This document shows, piece by piece, positions 32,103 to 39,926 of a DNA stretch of 64,000 nucleotides (positions are counted from its first letter, which is position 1; every line of letters starts with the position of its first letter). Position numbers and translations under genes: made by a program. A model generated the notes under the pieces. That model was not told where the DNA came from, did no database searches, and saw nothing but the letters and a program-made list of their open reading frames with translations. The stretch comes from a virus, in IMG/VR virus record IMGVR_UViG_3300027736_001324, positions 186,001 through 250,000 of that record. The stretch is one strand, 5' to 3'.

Positions 32103-33282
32103 ACTATTTTACATGGGTCTTGAACCCTACAAAGCAAGGTATACTCTACAGTTACAAGACTGGAATACTACTGTGTTTGATAAAAGAGGCATCAACTATG
32201 TTGTAGTCTCTGGTGAAACACTAAGTAATGATCAAGCAATTGTGACAGGTCAAGTATTAGATGCACATGGTCGTACATATTTTGGTATGTCACAATTGAT
32301 GAATCTAATCAAAATGATGAAACAAGGAGAATTAAATAATGAAGATGTTATCTACTTTGAGGACATGTTTCAACCCGGTATTGAAAGCCTTCCTTATATC
32401 CTCAATCAAATCGATGCTAGTCACCGGCCTCGTATTTTTGTTCGCTGTCTTGCCCAGTCTATTGATCCTGACGATTTTGTTCATGTGTGGAATATGCAAG
32501 AGTTTATGGGTCATTATGAAAAGATGGTGGACTCATTTGTGGATGGAGTACTCGCAACTAATGAAGAAATGGTAATGCATATGAAGATTGCAGGTTGGAA
32601 GGCACCAATCTACAATATCAGTGGGTTAGCATTTGGCAAGAGTGAAGTGCAAGGTCGTGTCGCAAGTATCAAACCATTCAATGAACGCAAGAACCGTGTA
32701 GTATTTTCTGCACGATGGGATCAGGAGAAACAACCTGATTTCTATATGGATTTAATTGAGCAATGGTACAGCAAAGAAAATCCAAATCATCCTATAAGTA
32801 GTATTGAATTCTGTGTATGTAGTGGTGGCAAATTAAAATCCAATAGCGACAGTTATATGCAACGAACTCGTGACATGCAATCACGCGGGTTATTGAAAGT
32901 TTATGAGGATCTAGAAAAGAATGACTACTACAACATTGTTAATGATAGTCGGGTTGTATTTAACTGTGCGTTACAGGACTGGGTTTCAAACACAGTCAGT
33001 GAGGCTGATGCTCTCGGATGTAATGTTCTCTATCCTGCTTATCGCAGTTTCCCTGAAACTTTCGCTAACGATCCTGAACGTTTGTATATTCCTTGGTCTA
33101 TTGATAATGCTATTGGTAAGTTGCGTCGGCTATTACAAGAGCCTCATAAGAATATGGGAAAGATAAGTGACCGAAACGATAGCACAGTAGATAGAATCTG
33201 TGATATACTTGAAGGCAAGGGCGAGTCTATGCTACGAATGGGTGTAGACTATCGTAAATATACTAGAGAAAGCAAATACTGA
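32095..33282 (+). CDS. GT-B-type glycosyltransferase-like protein
   Basis: 395 residues. Rossmann-like N-terminal domain (KLFYMGLEPYKARYTLQLQDW, DVIYFEDMFQPG) and a C-terminal nucleotide-sugar domain starting NRVVFSARWDQEKQPDFYMDLIEQW, with WVSNTVSEADALGCNVLYPAYRSFPE resembling the E-x-x-x-x-G acceptor loop of GT4 proteins. Cytoplasmic. One of three glycosyltransferases here; targets could be DNA bases or virion glycans. Confidence 0.75.
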   Translation: MRKLFYMGLEPYKARYTLQLQDWNTTVFDKRGINYVVVSGETLSNDQAIVTGQVLDAHGRTYFGMSQLMNLIKMMKQGELNNEDVIYFEDMFQPGIESLPYILNQIDASHRPRIFVRCLAQSIDPDDFVHVWNMQEFMGHYEKMVDSFVDGVLATNEEMVMHMKIAGWKAPIYNISGLAFGKSEVQGRVASIKPFNERKNRVVFSARWDQEKQPDFYMDLIEQWYSKENPNHPISSIEFCVCSGGKLKSNSDSYMQRTRDMQSRGLLKVYEDLEKNDYYNIVNDSRVVFNCALQDWVSNTVSEADALGCNVLYPAYRSFPETFANDPERLYIPWSIDNAIGKLRRLLQEPHKNMGKISDRNDSTVDRICDILEGKGESMLRMGVDYRKYTRESKY

Positions 33283-33283
33283 T

Positions 33284-33571
33284 ATGTCAAGAATTCCAAC
33301 AGACCTAACAGATGAAGAAATTGAAGAATGCATTGATGGCAGCAGCGATGTTGATATGATACGTGAAATCATGACCATGGAAGATGTGTGGGATAAAGAT
33401 AGTACTCATATAAATGAAGAAAACTTTGCTACACGTTTTGCTTATGCGATTGAAGGCTTCATTGATGCTGATGATCATACCCCTGAATATGATGAAGCAT
33501 GGGATAACAACTATGAGTGGGCAATGAGTATTGCCGAGAACATTAACGATTTATTAACTGAGGAAGAATAA
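33284..33571 (+). CDS. acidic hypothetical protein
   Basis: 95 residues, extremely acidic (Asp and Glu throughout; LTDEEIEECIDGSSDVDMI, EGFIDADDHTPEYDEAW). One base after the glycosyltransferase stop. DNA-mimic proteins share such composition, but I have no specific match. Confidence 0.7.
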   Translation: MSRIPTDLTDEEIEECIDGSSDVDMIREIMTMEDVWDKDSTHINEENFATRFAYAIEGFIDADDHTPEYDEAWDNNYEWAMSIAENINDLLTEEE

Positions 33572-33572
33572 A

Positions 33573-33989
33573 ATGACAACATGGACATTAAAAACTCAAC
33601 ATAAAAAGAGTGCAATTGAAAAACAACACTGGTACAAAGACGGTAAAGAAATTATCCGTACTGAGGGTTATCGTTGGGGGATATTCTATTGCGAAAGTGA
33701 TACACAACCTAAAATTGATTTAGTCAATGAGGATGGTTATCAGATTGGTAGCGATGATTATGAATGGGAACTTGAACATCTAGATGATGGTTGTTATGCT
33801 GATTGGGAATTCCCTGAGGATATGAGTGAAGAAGAACAAGAAAAAATAACAGAGGCATGGGAAGAAGAATTCTATGATGGGCTAGAAGAATTGGGTTGGA
33901 GTTGTGATGATACAGATTACATACTTGAAGGTCCTCTAGAGTTGTTAGATGAAGATGATAATATTGTGGGTCAAGGCGATCCAAGCTAA
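33573..33989 (+). CDS. acidic Trp-rich hypothetical protein
   Basis: 138 residues, strongly acidic with several Trp (HWYKDGKEIIRTEGYRWGIFYCESD, YEWELEHLDDGCYADWEFPEDMSEEEQEKI). Pairs with the preceding acidic gene. Unknown function. Confidence 0.7.
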   Translation: MTTWTLKTQHKKSAIEKQHWYKDGKEIIRTEGYRWGIFYCESDTQPKIDLVNEDGYQIGSDDYEWELEHLDDGCYADWEFPEDMSEEEQEKITEAWEEEFYDGLEELGWSCDDTDYILEGPLELLDEDDNIVGQGDPS

Positions 33990-33992
33990 ATA
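33985..33992 (+). promoter_or_regulatory. late-like element GCTAAATA
   Basis: GCTAAATA overlapping the stop of the previous gene, 19 nt before the ATG of the Hc1-like gene. Confidence 0.35.
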
Positions 33993-34011
33993 AATTTTTA
34001 AAGGAAATAAA

Positions 34012-34200
34012 ATGAACGCACATAATGATATTAAAACACAATTGGCAGCATACGAAGCCGAACATGAAAAGTTTGAAAAGGGTAATGCAGCAGCAGGAAC
34101 TCGTGCCCGTAAAGCGTTGGGTGAACTAGCTAAAGCAGTTAAGGCTCGCCGTAACGAAATCACCGCTGAGAAAGCAGCACGTAAAGAAGCTAAGGCTTAA
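34012..34200 (+). CDS. histone H1-like (Hc1-type) small basic protein
   Basis: 62 residues: helix, then FEKGNAAAGTRARKALGELAKAVKARRNEI and a Lys/Ala tail. The pattern KGNxAAxxRxRKxxxELxKxxKxxRxE is that of the bacterial Hc1 histone-like family (for example in Chlamydia). It would bind DNA non-specifically, either host nucleoid or packaged phage DNA. Strong ribosome site AAAGGAAA. Followed at once by another small basic protein. Confidence 0.75.
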   Translation: MNAHNDIKTQLAAYEAEHEKFEKGNAAAGTRARKALGELAKAVKARRNEITAEKAARKEAKA

Positions 34201-34202
34201 TC

Positions 34203-34409
34203 ATGGCAACCCGCAAAAAGAAAACAGAAACTATTGATGCTACTGGACAAGATGTAGTAAAGATAGTTAAAGGTACACACTTGACAGTTACAACATTTCC
34301 AAATGGCAAAACTGAATTAGTTTGGGACGATGAAGCCCTATTGCGGGAAGTTACTGAAGCTATTGCTAGCGTTAAGCCAGCAAAAAAATCAAAAGCAAAA
34401 TCAAAGTGA
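34203..34409 (+). CDS. small protein with basic tails
   Basis: 68 residues: basic N-terminus (TRKKKTE), small beta core (VVKIVKGTHLTVTTFPNGKTELVWDD) and Lys/Ser/Ala tail (KPAKKSKAKSK). Two nt after the Hc1-like gene. It may bind nucleic acid; inference from charge only. Confidence 0.7.
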   Translation: MATRKKKTETIDATGQDVVKIVKGTHLTVTTFPNGKTELVWDDEALLREVTEAIASVKPAKKSKAKSK

Positions 34410-34415
34410 TAAATA
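34408..34415 (+). promoter_or_regulatory. T4-late-like element GATAAATA
   Basis: GATAAATA at the end of the previous gene, 67 nt before folE. It may drive folE or be chance; a hairpin follows. Confidence 0.35.
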
Positions 34416-34418
34416 AAT

Positions 34419-34446
34419 ATGTAAGCAGCACAACGGTTGCTTACAT
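34419..34446 (+). terminator. 9-bp hairpin upstream of folE
   Basis: Perfect stem ATGTAAGCA / TGCTTACAT with a 10-nt loop, followed by TCAAAAC rather than a T run. It could be a weak terminator or a stem in the folE leader. Confidence 0.5.
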
Positions 34447-34481
34447 TTCAAAACACAAACCATCACAAAGGAAGGTTATCT

Positions 34482-35162
34482 ATGAGTTATAATAAAACAA
34501 AAACAGATCCAGAGTTGGGTCAAAAAGTACACGAACATTTGATTAAGATGGGAGTTGAAACTCCAATCAAAGACGGAGGTCAAATTGTTGATCGTAAAGG
34601 CAAAGTACAAGTTATTGAAACTTTATTTGCTGACATTATGGTAGCGTTGGGTCTTGACTTAACTGATGACAGTCTTATGGACACCCCAAAGCGTGTAGCA
34701 AAGATGTATGTCAACGAAATCTTTTGGGGTCTTGATTATGAAGCATTCCCTAAATGTACCGCAGTTGATAACAAAATGAAGTACAACGAAATGGTATGCG
34801 AACGCAATATCAATGTACAAAGTAACTGTGAACATCACTTTGTCGTCATTGACGGTCTTGCTACTGTAGCATATGTTCCCAATCAAAAGGTGCTTGGATT
34901 GAGTAAAATCAATCGTATCGTAGAATATTTTAGCAAGCGTCCACAAATTCAAGAACGATTGACTGAACAAATCTTTCACGCATTGCAATATATTCTGGAA
35001 ACAGAAGATGTTGCGGTTATGATTGACGCTAAACATTACTGTGTAGCCGCACGTGGCGTAGAAGATACTGGTAGTAGTACTGTCACTAGTAAGTTGGGCG
35101 GAGGATTTAAATCTGACCCGGCAGCAAGAGCAGAATTCTATCAACTGGCTAGGAAACAATAA
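34482..35162 (+). CDS. folE: GTP cyclohydrolase I
   Basis: 226 residues. Zinc ligands and catalytic motifs are canonical: NCEHHFVVIDG (Cys and His), VLGLSKINRIVEYFSKRPQIQERLT, and AKHYCVAARGV (His and second Cys). It converts GTP to dihydroneopterin triphosphate, the first step to 7-deazaguanines (and folate). With queD, queE and dpdA on the same strand it most likely feeds DNA modification. Start ATG 34482 behind AAGGAAGG; the longer upstream frame lacks a ribosome site. Confidence 0.95.
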   Translation: MSYNKTKTDPELGQKVHEHLIKMGVETPIKDGGQIVDRKGKVQVIETLFADIMVALGLDLTDDSLMDTPKRVAKMYVNEIFWGLDYEAFPKCTAVDNKMKYNEMVCERNINVQSNCEHHFVVIDGLATVAYVPNQKVLGLSKINRIVEYFSKRPQIQERLTEQIFHALQYILETEDVAVMIDAKHYCVAARGVEDTGSSTVTSKLGGGFKSDPAARAEFYQLARKQ

Positions 35163-35329
35163 TGGAAGTACAACCTAAAGATACAAGCAAGGGACATTTT
35201 TATGTTAGCCTTGTAAAGAGTGCCATCCGTATCGTAGCAGGTGCTTGCTTAATTGGAGGAAACTTGTTAATGGCAGGATATTGTCTAATCATAGCAGAAA
35301 TGCTTGGTATTGTTGAGGAGTTAGTATAA
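35162..35329 (+). CDS. 55-aa membrane protein
   Basis: Starts on the last base of the folE stop. 55 residues with one hydrophobic segment (about 24-50; IVAGACLIGGNLLMAGYCLII) and an acidic end (EELV). The TAA overlaps the next ATG by 1 nt. Single-span inner-membrane protein of unknown role. Confidence 0.65.
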   Translation: MEVQPKDTSKGHFYVSLVKSAIRIVAGACLIGGNLLMAGYCLIIAEMLGIVEELV

Positions 35330-35565
35330 TGGGATTTCATAAACCAATGGACTATAACAGTGTACATCATCAAATTTATATGGCCGGAGTAGAATTACAT
35401 TCTAGTCATAATGACGGATTCACTACTTGGGAAATCAAAAAAGATTTACATCGTATCAAGTGGTTGTTAGATGAAATCATGGCTGATGCTCCGACCTTTG
35501 CAGGAGAAGAAGAATTCTTAGATGAACATTCTAAAGTAAAGATGTGGAGAACATTGAAAAAATGA
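35329..35565 (+). CDS. small hypothetical protein, His-rich N-terminus
   Basis: 78 residues with several His near the start (FHKPMDYNSVHHQIYMAGVELHSSHNDG) and a helical C-terminal half. The stop overlaps the next start as ATGA. No family recognised. Confidence 0.7.
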   Translation: MGFHKPMDYNSVHHQIYMAGVELHSSHNDGFTTWEIKKDLHRIKWLLDEIMADAPTFAGEEEFLDEHSKVKMWRTLKK

Positions 35566-36026
35566 TATTCAATAGAATTAAAGAATTAAAACTACAAGGC
35601 TTAAAGATAGGTATTGTATTCTCACAATTTGATATTCTACACGCAGGACATATCGCAATGCTTAGTGAAGCCAAGAATCATTGTGATTACCTAATTGCTG
35701 GATTACAAAACAATGCACAATGGGATAGACCAGATAAGAATGCACCCATTCAAAGTATTGTTGAAAGACAAATCAGTTTAAGTGCTGTCCGTTTCGTAGA
35801 TGAAATTGTTGTTTACAATACTGAAAAAGATTTGGAAGACATACTGTTGACATTGCCTGTAGATGTGCGTATACTAGGGGTTGAGTACATGGAGAAAGAC
35901 TTTACCGGACGAGCAATCTGTGAGAAGCGTAAGATTGAATTAGTATTCAATAGTCGTGACCATAGTTTCAGCAGTAGCAGTTTGCGTAAGAGAGTAGCAG
36001 AAGCGGAACAAAATAAGGTGAAATAA
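35562..36026 (+). CDS. cytidylyltransferase-like (TagD/RfaE-type) enzyme
   Basis: 154 residues. Nucleotidyltransferase HxGH motif HAGH (27-30) in VFSQFDILHAGHIAML, and RDHSFSSSSLRKRV for the ISSSxIR motif near the C-terminus. Closest in layout to glycerol-3-phosphate cytidylyltransferase and the RfaE-type adenylyltransferases. Makes an activated sugar or alcohol nucleotide, which fits the nearby glycosyltransferases. Start at 35562 (ATGA overlap); ATG 35544 is an alternative. Confidence 0.8.
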   Translation: MIFNRIKELKLQGLKIGIVFSQFDILHAGHIAMLSEAKNHCDYLIAGLQNNAQWDRPDKNAPIQSIVERQISLSAVRFVDEIVVYNTEKDLEDILLTLPVDVRILGVEYMEKDFTGRAICEKRKIELVFNSRDHSFSSSSLRKRVAEAEQNKVK

Positions 36027-36337
36027 TGGACAGAGAAGAAGATCAGTTTACTAGAAATTTTGATGTTAAAAGAATTTCAAGAAGTTATTCTAATGCCCGT
36101 TCTCATTACGACTCATTTAATACTTATGGTCACAAATCTTATACTTATTATAGCCATGATGATGAAATGCTAGATGTTGAAATGTCTAGACGAGGCTGGG
36201 ATGAACTTATGCGCTATTATAGAATGAATGAAAAATGTTCAGCACTAGAAACTTACGAACACGTTATGCGAGAAAAACATCCTGCTATTAAAGATGCATA
36301 TGAAAAATATCAAATGTTAATGGAGTTATACAGATGA
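36026..36337 (+). CDS. hypothetical protein, 103 aa
   Basis: Rich in Tyr, Ser and Arg (RISRSYSNARSHYDSFNTYGHKSYTYY) with a helical, acidic second half. Overlaps both neighbours by 1-4 nt. Sits between two nucleotidyltransferase genes. No recognised fold. Confidence 0.7.
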   Translation: MDREEDQFTRNFDVKRISRSYSNARSHYDSFNTYGHKSYTYYSHDDEMLDVEMSRRGWDELMRYYRMNEKCSALETYEHVMREKHPAIKDAYEKYQMLMELYR

Positions 36338-37191
36338 CAAAGAAAATACTTATTATGGGCTTGCCTGGCGCAGGCAAAACATTCTTAGCTACGGCATTGA
36401 AGAAATACATTGAAGAAAATTCAGGTATTCATCATTTTCCAATGGATCGTGCTGTTAATATGGAATATGTTCCACATAACTATAAATGTAGTGTAGATTG
36501 GTTCAATGCCGACGAAATTCGTAAACGATTTAATGATTGGGACTTTAGCCGTGAAGGTCGTATTCGTCAATCATTGCGTATGGCTGAGTTTGCATTAAAA
36601 TGTACTAGTGACTTTGTTATATGTGACTTTGTTGCACCATTAGTTGAGATGCGTAATAACTTCAAAGCTGATTGGACTATCTGGGTCGATACTATTGACC
36701 AAGGTCGCTTTGATGACACAAACAAAGCATTTATTCCACCAGATGTATATGATTTCCGTGTGACTGAACAAAATGCTGACAAGTGGGCAGAGTTTATTGG
36801 TCAACATATACTAGACAATCGGCGTAGACCAGTCTTTGATTGGAAGAAAGAAACGGTACAGATGTTAGGTCGTTGGCAACCATGGCATGCTGGTCATCGT
36901 GCATTGTTTGAAAGATTGATAGCAAAAACTGGGCAAGTTGTTATTCAAGTACGTGATGTACAAGGATGGCAAGGAAGTAATCCTTTTGCGATTGAACAAG
37001 TTAAGGGGTTTATTCGTAAAGATTTGGATCCAATCTATCAAGGCCAATATGAGATACAAGTTGTACCCAATATTGTCCATATCGGATGGGGTCGTGGAGT
37101 AGGTTATACATCGGGTGAAGAAACATTTGATGAAAGTATTACTCAAATTAGTGCTACTAATATCCGAAAAGAAATGAATTTAGGTAAATAG
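36334..37191 (+). CDS. bifunctional P-loop kinase and HxGH nucleotidyltransferase
   Basis: 285 residues, two domains. 1-165: P-loop kinase with GLPGAGKTF (9-17) and NADEIRKRFNDWDFSREGRIRQSLRMAEFA, resembling adenylylsulfate kinase. 175-285: nucleotidyltransferase with GRWQPWHAGH (HAGH 185-188) and ISATNIRKEM. NadR joins a nucleotidyltransferase and a kinase in the reverse order; here the kinase is first. A salvage or sugar-activation role is likely; the substrate cannot be fixed. Confidence 0.82.
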   Translation: MTKKILIMGLPGAGKTFLATALKKYIEENSGIHHFPMDRAVNMEYVPHNYKCSVDWFNADEIRKRFNDWDFSREGRIRQSLRMAEFALKCTSDFVICDFVAPLVEMRNNFKADWTIWVDTIDQGRFDDTNKAFIPPDVYDFRVTEQNADKWAEFIGQHILDNRRRPVFDWKKETVQMLGRWQPWHAGHRALFERLIAKTGQVVIQVRDVQGWQGSNPFAIEQVKGFIRKDLDPIYQGQYEIQVVPNIVHIGWGRGVGYTSGEETFDESITQISATNIRKEMNLGK

Positions 37192-37222
37192 ATATAACCG
37201 GTCTCTTATGGGCTCATCCCGG

Positions 37223-37251
37223 TATACAAATTCTGCGTCCTATGCTATAAT
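37223..37251 (+). promoter_or_regulatory. promoter for queD
   Basis: TGCTATAAT with -10 at 37246-37251 and a partial -35 TATACA (4 of 6) at 17-nt spacing, in the 76-nt gap before queD. ACATAGGAG supplies the ribosome site. Confidence 0.65.
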
Positions 37252-37267
37252 AACATAGGAGAACATC

Positions 37268-37741
37268 ATGGCAAAATATATTTCAACAAAGACTTACAAG
37301 CAGATAGGTCCAGTAGCTTATCGTCAATGGCGTGCAGATAGTCATTGCAATCTAATACATGGCTACGCACTTTCATTTCATTTTGAATTTGAAGCTGATA
37401 CATTAGATGCCCGTAATTGGGTAACAGACTTTGGTGGACTAAAGCCTCTAAAATCTGTATTAGAAGATTGGTTTGATCATACATTACTAGTCGCACAAGA
37501 TGACCCAATGCGTGAACATTTACTTGAGTTGGGTAGACTTAAGCTAGCAAAGATTACAGAAGTTGAAAAGACTGGCTGTGAGGGTATTGCTGATTTCTTA
37601 TACGAATACATTAACACTATTCTATTGCCTAGCTTTGGTGCTAGTGAAGCAGAACGTGTTTGGTGTAGCAAAGTAGAAGTAAGAGAAACAGATGCTAACA
37701 TGGCAATGCGTGTTGGGCATAGAGAAGATAGGGAGTTTTAA
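37268..37741 (+). CDS. queD: 6-carboxytetrahydropterin synthase-like (QueD)
   Basis: 157 residues. QueD features: SHCNLIHGYALSFHFEFEA (catalytic Cys and metal His), WVTDFGGLK, DHTLLV, CEGIADFLYEYI, and the final VEVRET with its Glu. The usual HGH zinc motif is HGY here, so one zinc ligand is changed, and the N-terminal AAH motif is also altered. QueD converts dihydroneopterin triphosphate to 6-carboxy-tetrahydropterin, the substrate of QueE two genes on. Same strand as folE. Confidence 0.88.
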   Translation: MAKYISTKTYKQIGPVAYRQWRADSHCNLIHGYALSFHFEFEADTLDARNWVTDFGGLKPLKSVLEDWFDHTLLVAQDDPMREHLLELGRLKLAKITEVEKTGCEGIADFLYEYINTILLPSFGASEAERVWCSKVEVRETDANMAMRVGHREDREF

Positions 37742-37745
37742 TAAT

Positions 37746-38519
37746 ATGTCTATTAATAACATGAAATCGCCAATTAATTATTTCCCACTTAAAGTGGGAA
37801 ACACTGAATTAAAAAAAATTAGAAATACGTTTAGTCTACATGATATTAATCAAAAATGGATGGGATATAATCTAGAAAATAAAGAAAATAAAGAAAATGA
37901 TTGGCAGGCACATTGGCAGGCACGTGAATTTTTTATAGAATTAGAATTGGCGTACGGCAAATGTGTTACTAGTGGACTGGGATTAGGAGTAATACAAACT
38001 TTATTAGCGGAGAAAGATAACGTTACTGAAGTAATTGTATATGAAAAAAATCCAGATGTTATTGAAATGTTTAAAATTTTAGCCGAGAAATCAAATATTG
38101 ATACTTCTAAAATCGTAATAATAAATGAAGATGCGAATAATATAAAAAATATTACATGTGATTGTTTATTTTTGGATCATTTTGAATATGAACCCTTTAG
38201 TGAAATAGAAGAAACAGTTAAAAGAATAGCTTCTCAAAATACAATCAATATAGTATGGTTTTGGCCTGCATGGCGTGTGTTTTCACTATATTGTATAGAT
38301 ACGAATAAAGAGATAAATGAAAATTCTTTTTTAGAATGGACATCAACTTTAAACATATCTAAATTTCCAAACCAGATACCATCTCACTTGTTTGATAATT
38401 TAATTGAATTTATTAATCCTATTTGGGATAACTTAAACGCACCAAACAAACATAAAATTGAAGCAAATAAACAGAAGAATGAGTTAATTAATTTTTTTAA
38501 AAAACGCAATACAAATTAA
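37746..38519 (+). CDS. SAM-dependent methyltransferase-like protein
   Basis: 257 residues from ATG 37746. Rossmann features: YGKCVTSGLGLGVIQTLLAE (SAM-binding G-x-G-x-G), then TEVIVYEKNPDVIEMF (acidic ribose-binding position), DANNI and CDCLFLDHFE. The C-terminal part is helical and Lys/Asn-rich. Base composition is clearly more AT-rich than queD and queE on either side, so it may be a later arrival. Substrate unknown; modification of the 7-deazaguanine pathway or its DNA product is conceivable. Confidence 0.7.
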   Translation: MSINNMKSPINYFPLKVGNTELKKIRNTFSLHDINQKWMGYNLENKENKENDWQAHWQAREFFIELELAYGKCVTSGLGLGVIQTLLAEKDNVTEVIVYEKNPDVIEMFKILAEKSNIDTSKIVIINEDANNIKNITCDCLFLDHFEYEPFSEIEETVKRIASQNTINIVWFWPAWRVFSLYCIDTNKEINENSFLEWTSTLNISKFPNQIPSHLFDNLIEFINPIWDNLNAPNKHKIEANKQKNELINFFKKRNTN

Positions 38520-38534
38520 TTAAGGAACATATTA

Positions 38535-39383
38535 ATGGCAAAATTAAAAGTCGCAGAATTATTCTATAGCATTCAAGGTGAAGGTCGCTATATGGGCGTC
38601 CCTTCTGTCTTTCTACGCACATTTGGATGTAACTTCAAATGTGCAGGGTTTGGTATGCCTAAGGGCGAACTAAGCAAAGAAGTAGAAGATATCGCTAGTC
38701 GCATACATTACTATACTGATTATAAACAACTACCATTGGTCAGTACAGGCTGTGATAGTTATGCTAGTTGGGACCCAAGATTCAAAGACTTAAGTCCGAT
38801 GCTTGAAACAGATAGTATTGTTGATAGCATTATGGATATGCTACCACACAATCGTTGGTTGAGTGAACATCTTGTTATCACAGGCGGCGAACCATTATTA
38901 GGTTGGCAACGTAGTTATGTTGATTTGCTTTCACATGAAAACATGCGCGGATTACAAGAATTAACTTTTGAAACTAACGGAACACAAGAATTGCAACAAG
39001 ACTTAAAAATCTTTTTACATAAATGGTGTATCAGTCGTAGCATGGGTGCAATAACATTTAGCGTCAGTCCTAAACTAAGTATCAGCGGAGAGAAGTGGGA
39101 AGAAGCAATAAGACCTGAAGTTGTATATGAATATACTCAAGTGGGTCATGTATATCTTAAATTTGTTGTAGCAAACAAACAAGACGTAGAAGAAGCACAA
39201 GAAGCGGTTAATGAATACAGTAAGCGTGGCTTTAGAGGTCATGTATATTTGATGCCTTGCGGCGGTGTTGAAAGTTTATATAATATGAATGCTAGAACAG
39301 TTGCTAATGAAGCAATGCGTTTAGGCTGGCGTTATAGTGATAGACTTCAGGTACCTCTTTTCAAGAACGCATGGAATACTTGA
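38535..39383 (+). CDS. queE: 7-carboxy-7-deazaguanine synthase (QueE), atypical cluster motif
   Basis: 282 residues. Starts SIQGEGRYMGVPSVFLRTFGCNFKC, as in QueE, and has VITGGEPLL and the SAM-binding ETNGT. The radical-SAM cluster normally has CxxxCxxC; here Cys32 and Cys36 are followed by AGF, and the third cysteine appears 37 residues later in TGCDSYASW (Cys73), equivalent to the family's WCDT. A 30-40 residue insertion therefore splits the motif. QueE makes 7-carboxy-7-deazaguanine. queC, the next step, is not seen in the window. Confidence 0.92.
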   Translation: MAKLKVAELFYSIQGEGRYMGVPSVFLRTFGCNFKCAGFGMPKGELSKEVEDIASRIHYYTDYKQLPLVSTGCDSYASWDPRFKDLSPMLETDSIVDSIMDMLPHNRWLSEHLVITGGEPLLGWQRSYVDLLSHENMRGLQELTFETNGTQELQQDLKIFLHKWCISRSMGAITFSVSPKLSISGEKWEEAIRPEVVYEYTQVGHVYLKFVVANKQDVEEAQEAVNEYSKRGFRGHVYLMPCGGVESLYNMNARTVANEAMRLGWRYSDRLQVPLFKNAWNT

Positions 39384-39478
39384 TGAATTTCTTTTGGGGA
39401 TTCTTACTTGGATATATAGTAGGTGTATTATACATGTGCTATCGTTCCAATATAGATGCTAGAGTGGATAGAGAATAA
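39383..39478 (+). CDS. 31-aa membrane protein
   Basis: Starts within the queE stop. FFWGFLLGYIVGVLYMCY forms one transmembrane span, followed by a charged tail. Its stop overlaps the next ATG by 1 nt. Probably a real small inner-membrane protein. Confidence 0.55.
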   Translation: MNFFWGFLLGYIVGVLYMCYRSNIDARVDRE

Positions 39479-39735
39479 TGCCCTCAAGTGATTGGACTAC
39501 ACAATCAGCCGATGCTTATCATTTTAAAAGATGTGTTATGGGTAGAAAATTAAAGTTTACCCTATTGCCTAGACGATGCTATGTAACAAAGCGTATAATG
39601 TGGTTAGAGAGTGCATATTGTATTACCGCAGGATACAGAGCACGAGCACATTTTGGTGATAGCATTTATGTTTATGAACATCGTTGGTATGATAAAGATG
39701 AATATTTAATAGCAAGATTAAGGGATTTAGTATGA
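39478..39735 (+). CDS. small basic hypothetical protein
   Basis: 85 residues, basic and aromatic (GRKLKFTLLPRRCYVTKRIMWLES, IYVYEHRWYDKDEYLIARLRDLV). It ends in ATGA overlap with the next gene. Function unknown. Confidence 0.7.
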   Translation: MPSSDWTTQSADAYHFKRCVMGRKLKFTLLPRRCYVTKRIMWLESAYCITAGYRARAHFGDSIYVYEHRWYDKDEYLIARLRDLV

Positions 39736-39926
39736 GATTTGAAATGCGTTGGCTTATTACAGCAGGATGGGATGGGCCTGAGAAGATATTACAATATCGT
39801 TATCAAACAGAAATAACAGACTATGCTTCACAGAATCCTAGAACAGGTGGATTTCTTAAACGGGCAGGATTTACCGAATGGGTTACTGTTCCTTCAGTAG
39901 ATGAGGTATGGAATGCGGACATATAA
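39732..39926 (+). CDS. small hypothetical protein, 64 aa
   Basis: Mixed strand pattern (MRFEMRWLITAGWDGPEKILQYRYQTEITD) with a WVTVPSVDEVW end. Overlaps the next gene by 14 nt. Unknown function. Confidence 0.65.
   Translation: MRFEMRWLITAGWDGPEKILQYRYQTEITDYASQNPRTGGFLKRAGFTEWVTVPSVDEVWNADI

Noticed and set aside
37192-37267. A preQ1 riboswitch upstream of queD
   Set aside because: Only a weak ACCGG/CCGGT pairing is present, and the promoter lies after it, so it would not be part of the queD transcript.
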